Origin: Candidatus Iainarchaeum sp.
Lineage (GTDB): Archaea > Iainarchaeota > Iainarchaeia > Iainarchaeales > GCA-2688035
Assembly: GCA_028712575.1 (NCBI GenBank)
Contig: JAQTPU010000005.1
Location: 1 to 15,725, forward strand
Direction of reading: 5' to 3'
Length of the DNA stretch: 15,725 bases
A program made the position numbers and the translations under genes. This document shows, piece after piece, positions 13,879-15,725 of this stretch; within the stretch, counting starts at the first letter, position 1, and every line of letters begins with the position of its first letter. The notes beneath the pieces were generated by a model. The model did no database searches. It worked only from the letters and a program-made list of their open reading frames with translations, and was not told the origin of the DNA.

Positions 13879-13902
13879 TTATTTAGCATGGACACAAATA
13901 AA
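13879..13902. promoter_or_regulatory. Divergent promoters of rubrerythrin and the Ygr210-type GTPase
   Basis: The minus-strand box CTAAATAA (13879-13886) lies about 25 bases from the rbr ATG. The plus-strand box CAAATAAA (13895-13902) predicts a start near 13925 and a leader of about 20 bases, which would carry the GTGAT Shine-Dalgarno site (13938-13942) ahead of ATG 13946. Confidence 0.4.
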
Positions 13903-13945
13903 AAGATTTTCAATGCAAAAATAATGGGGTCAAACAAGTGATATC

Positions 13946-15139
13946 ATGCTTATCGGAGTTGTAGGCAAGCCTTCGGCAGGGAAATCCACGTTCTTCTCAG
14001 CAGCCACGCTTGTTGATGTTGCAATCGCAAATTACCCCTTCACAACAATCGAACCCAACAAGGGAATAGGCTTTGTAAGGATTGACTGCATTGACAGGGA
14101 ATTCGGCGTACAATGCAACCCGCGCACGGGCTACTGCAAAAACGGAATCAGGTATGTCCCTGTTGAACTGATTGATGTTGCAGGCCTTGTTCCCGGGGCC
14201 TCTGAAGGCAAGGGGCGGGGAAATGCTTTTTTGTCTGATTTAAGCAGGGCTGATGTCCTGATTCATGTTGTTGATGCTTCAGGAAGCACAAATGAAAGGG
14301 GAGAGCCTGTTGCAGCAGGAAGCTATGACCCCTGCAATGACATTGAATTTTTAGAACAGGAAATAGGATTATGGTTTTTCGGAATAGTGCAGAAAAACTG
14401 GCCCAAGATTTCAAAAGCCCCTTTTGACTCAAAAGCAAAACTGCTTGAGGCTTTTTCAAAGGCATTAAGCGGCCTGTCTGTTAAGGAGAGCCGGATTGAA
14501 ACAGCGCTGAAAAAAACAAGCCTGCTTGACAAAAAGCTCCAGCAATGGTCTGAACAGGACCAGAAGGAATTTGCATTTGCCTTGAGGAAAGTGTCAAAGC
14601 CCATTGTAATTGCCGCAAACAAGTGCGACATTCCAGTTGCGGAAAAAAATGTCCAGAGGTTAAAGGAAAGGTTCCCTGAACAGCACATTATTGCCTGCTC
14701 TGGCTTTGCAGAACTCGGATTGAAAAAGGCAGCAAAGCAAGGCCTTATTGAATATGATGCAGGCTCTTCAAAATTTTTAAAAAAACAGGAACTGAACGAA
14801 AAACAGGCGCAGGTCCTTGATGCAATACAAAAAATCGTGCTTGACAGGTTTGGAAGCACCGGCATTCAGGACGTGCTTGAAAAAACTGTTTTTGAAATCC
14901 TGAAGTACATTGCTGTTTTTCCGGCAGGAGTGCACAAACTGCAGGATGCGGAAGGACGGGTCCTGCCTGATGTTTTTCTCATGCCCCCAAATTCAACTGC
15001 AATTGATTTTGCATTCAAGCTCCACACTGCCCTTGGAGAAGGTTTCATAAGGGCAATTGATGTCAAGACAAAGCAGACAGTCGGGAAAGAACACCTGCTT
15101 AAGCATAGGGATGCCATAGAAATTATTTTCAAGGGATGA
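13946..15139 (+). CDS. Obg-family GTPase of the Ygr210 (YchF-like) type with TGS domain
   Basis: The 397-residue protein has G1 GKPSAGKST (7-15), switch region NYPFTTIEPN (29-38), G3 DVAGLVPGASEGKGRG (77-92), HVVDASGSTNERGE (107-120), G4 NKCD (225-228), and a C-terminal TGS domain from about residue 325 (FPAGVHKL ... AIEIIFKG). The long insert with FGVQCNPRTGYCKNGIRYVPVELIDVAG and the YDPCNDIEFLEQEIGLWF segment are marks of the Ygr210 branch found in archaea and fungi. The canonical NKxD motif predicts guanine specificity, in contrast to the NxxE-type motif of bacterial YchF ATPases. Related proteins act with ribosomes or translation. The start is supported by GTGAT three bases before the ATG. 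Confidence 0.92.
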   Translation: MLIGVVGKPSAGKSTFFSAATLVDVAIANYPFTTIEPNKGIGFVRIDCIDREFGVQCNPRTGYCKNGIRYVPVELIDVAGLVPGASEGKGRGNAFLSDLSRADVLIHVVDASGSTNERGEPVAAGSYDPCNDIEFLEQEIGLWFFGIVQKNWPKISKAPFDSKAKLLEAFSKALSGLSVKESRIETALKKTSLLDKKLQQWSEQDQKEFAFALRKVSKPIVIAANKCDIPVAEKNVQRLKERFPEQHIIACSGFAELGLKKAAKQGLIEYDAGSSKFLKKQELNEKQAQVLDAIQKIVLDRFGSTGIQDVLEKTVFEILKYIAVFPAGVHKLQDAEGRVLPDVFLMPPNSTAIDFAFKLHTALGEGFIRAIDVKTKQTVGKEHLLKHRDAIEIIFKG

Positions 15140-15144
15140 AAAAA

Positions 15145-15702
15145 TTAGGCTGTTTTTACTGGCGAAATTTTTGCCAGGACAAAGAAGTATGAATCCAGAA
15201 GCTCGTCAAGTGAGGTTGTCCTTTTTTTGCCGAATCTTGCAAGTTCAAGTACATAAAGCTTTACAAGCCTGTATGCAACCTCTTCTTCGTGAAGAAGGCT
15301 TTTCTGCTGTTTTCCAAGCCTTGCCTCAATTTTTTTAATCAGATGCATGTAAATCCCGACAAGCTCGTCCAATGAAACAGACCTTTTCAGGCCAAGCCTT
15401 GCCATTTCTTCAAAATAAACAGAAAGAAGCCTGTAAGAAATTTCCTCCAAAGGCAGGCCCTGCGAAGATTCTTTCAGAATATTCTGCTCCAGGATATGGA
15501 TAATTTTTTCAGGCAAAACAATTGCCTGGCCTGTTTTTTGTTCCACAGCCTGCTTTTCAATTAAAACCGGCTTTTCAACAAGCTTTGTCCTGACAACATA
15601 TTTCACTTTCGGCTTCTGCCTCACAATTACCCTCTTGATTTTCGGCTTCTGCCTCACAATTACCCTCTTGATTTTAGTAATTGTCCTTGTTTTGCCCGGC
15701 AT
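15145..15702 (-). CDS. Hypothetical protein built from internal repeats
   Basis: This 185-residue protein is not one I recognise. Residues 1-40 are very basic and contain an 11-residue unit (IKRVIVRQKPK) repeated, encoded by an exact 33-base tandem repeat. Residues 41-80 are a linker. Residues 86-125 and 140-179 are two copies of a 40-residue helical module with 20 identical positions, each with EE..YRL, AR.G.KR, SLDEL and a final K-I. No signal peptide or membrane segment is seen. The ATG is preceded by AGGAAG close upstream. The stop is five bases from the convergent GTPase stop. A basic tail plus paired helical modules suggests nucleic-acid or ribosome binding, but this is only an inference. 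Confidence 0.75.
   Translation of the reverse strand: MPGKTRTITKIKRVIVRQKPKIKRVIVRQKPKVKYVVRTKLVEKPVLIEKQAVEQKTGQAIVLPEKIIHILEQNILKESSQGLPLEEISYRLLSVYFEEMARLGLKRSVSLDELVGIYMHLIKKIEARLGKQQKSLLHEEEVAYRLVKLYVLELARFGKKRTTSLDELLDSYFFVLAKISPVKTA
15608..15673 (-). repeat. Exact 33-base tandem duplication inside a coding region
   Basis: Positions 15608-15640 and 15641-15673 are identical. The unit is 11 codons, so the reading frame is kept and the protein gains a second basic unit near its N-terminus. The perfect identity suggests a recent slippage or strong constraint. Confidence 0.9.
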
Positions 15703-15725
15703 TCTTCCTGCGCGGTATTTTTTCC

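Noticed and set aside
15608..15673. Possible CRISPR-like repeats
   Set aside because: There are only two copies in direct contact with no spacers, in frame within a gene, so this is a coding tandem duplication.

Overview
This window reads as a chromosomal segment of an archaeon, probably a small-genome DPANN-type lineage (Diapherotrites/Woesearchaeota-like; the lineage is an inference). The archaeal assignment rests on a large-subunit clamp loader (RFC-L), a Nob1 PIN/zinc-ribbon endonuclease, archaeal-type PheS and PheT, an Ygr210-type Obg GTPase, a box C/D guide RNA, and TATA boxes lying 24-28 bases ahead of many start codons (leaderless transcripts). Coding density is very high and several short, strongly basic proteins have no recognised family. 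No phage, transposon, CRISPR or tRNA was seen.

Layout. 1-1099 (minus): a hypothetical basic protein coupled through a GTGA overlap to a class II fructose-bisphosphate aldolase cut by the left edge. 1172-3393 (plus): tRNase Z, two short proteins sharing a C-terminal motif, and a sugar-phosphate nucleotidyltransferase. 3398-4090 (minus): a UPF0173-type metallo-beta-lactamase-fold hydrolase. 4241-5636 (plus): an exported membrane-anchored protein and two small membrane proteins. 5625-6993 (minus): nob1 followed by a TIM-barrel amidohydrolase. 7093-10945 (plus): pheS-pheT, a possible 48-residue basic peptide, and a basic 213-residue protein. 10948-12357 (minus): rfcL. 12408-12467 (plus): a box C/D sRNA, followed by a cluster of small hairpins. 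12621-13334 (plus): a VIT-family iron/manganese transporter, tail to tail with rubrerythrin (13337-13858, minus). 13946-15139 (plus): Ygr210-type GTPase. 15145-15702 (minus): a repeat-built protein of unknown function.

Themes. Much of the content is information processing: tRNA 3' trimming, rRNA maturation (Nob1), rRNA methylation (sRNA), tRNA charging (PheST), clamp loading (RFC-L) and a probable ribosome-linked GTPase. The VIT transporter and rubrerythrin suggest iron and peroxide handling. The longest stretch without a protein gene is 12358-12620 (263 bases). The most rewarding item is the box C/D sRNA hidden there: two C boxes, two D boxes, two 12-base guides, a 3-base spacer and a closing stem, sharing a probable bidirectional TATA element with rfcL. 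Other leads are the unexplained hairpin cluster, the paralogous short proteins, and the repeat architecture of the last gene.
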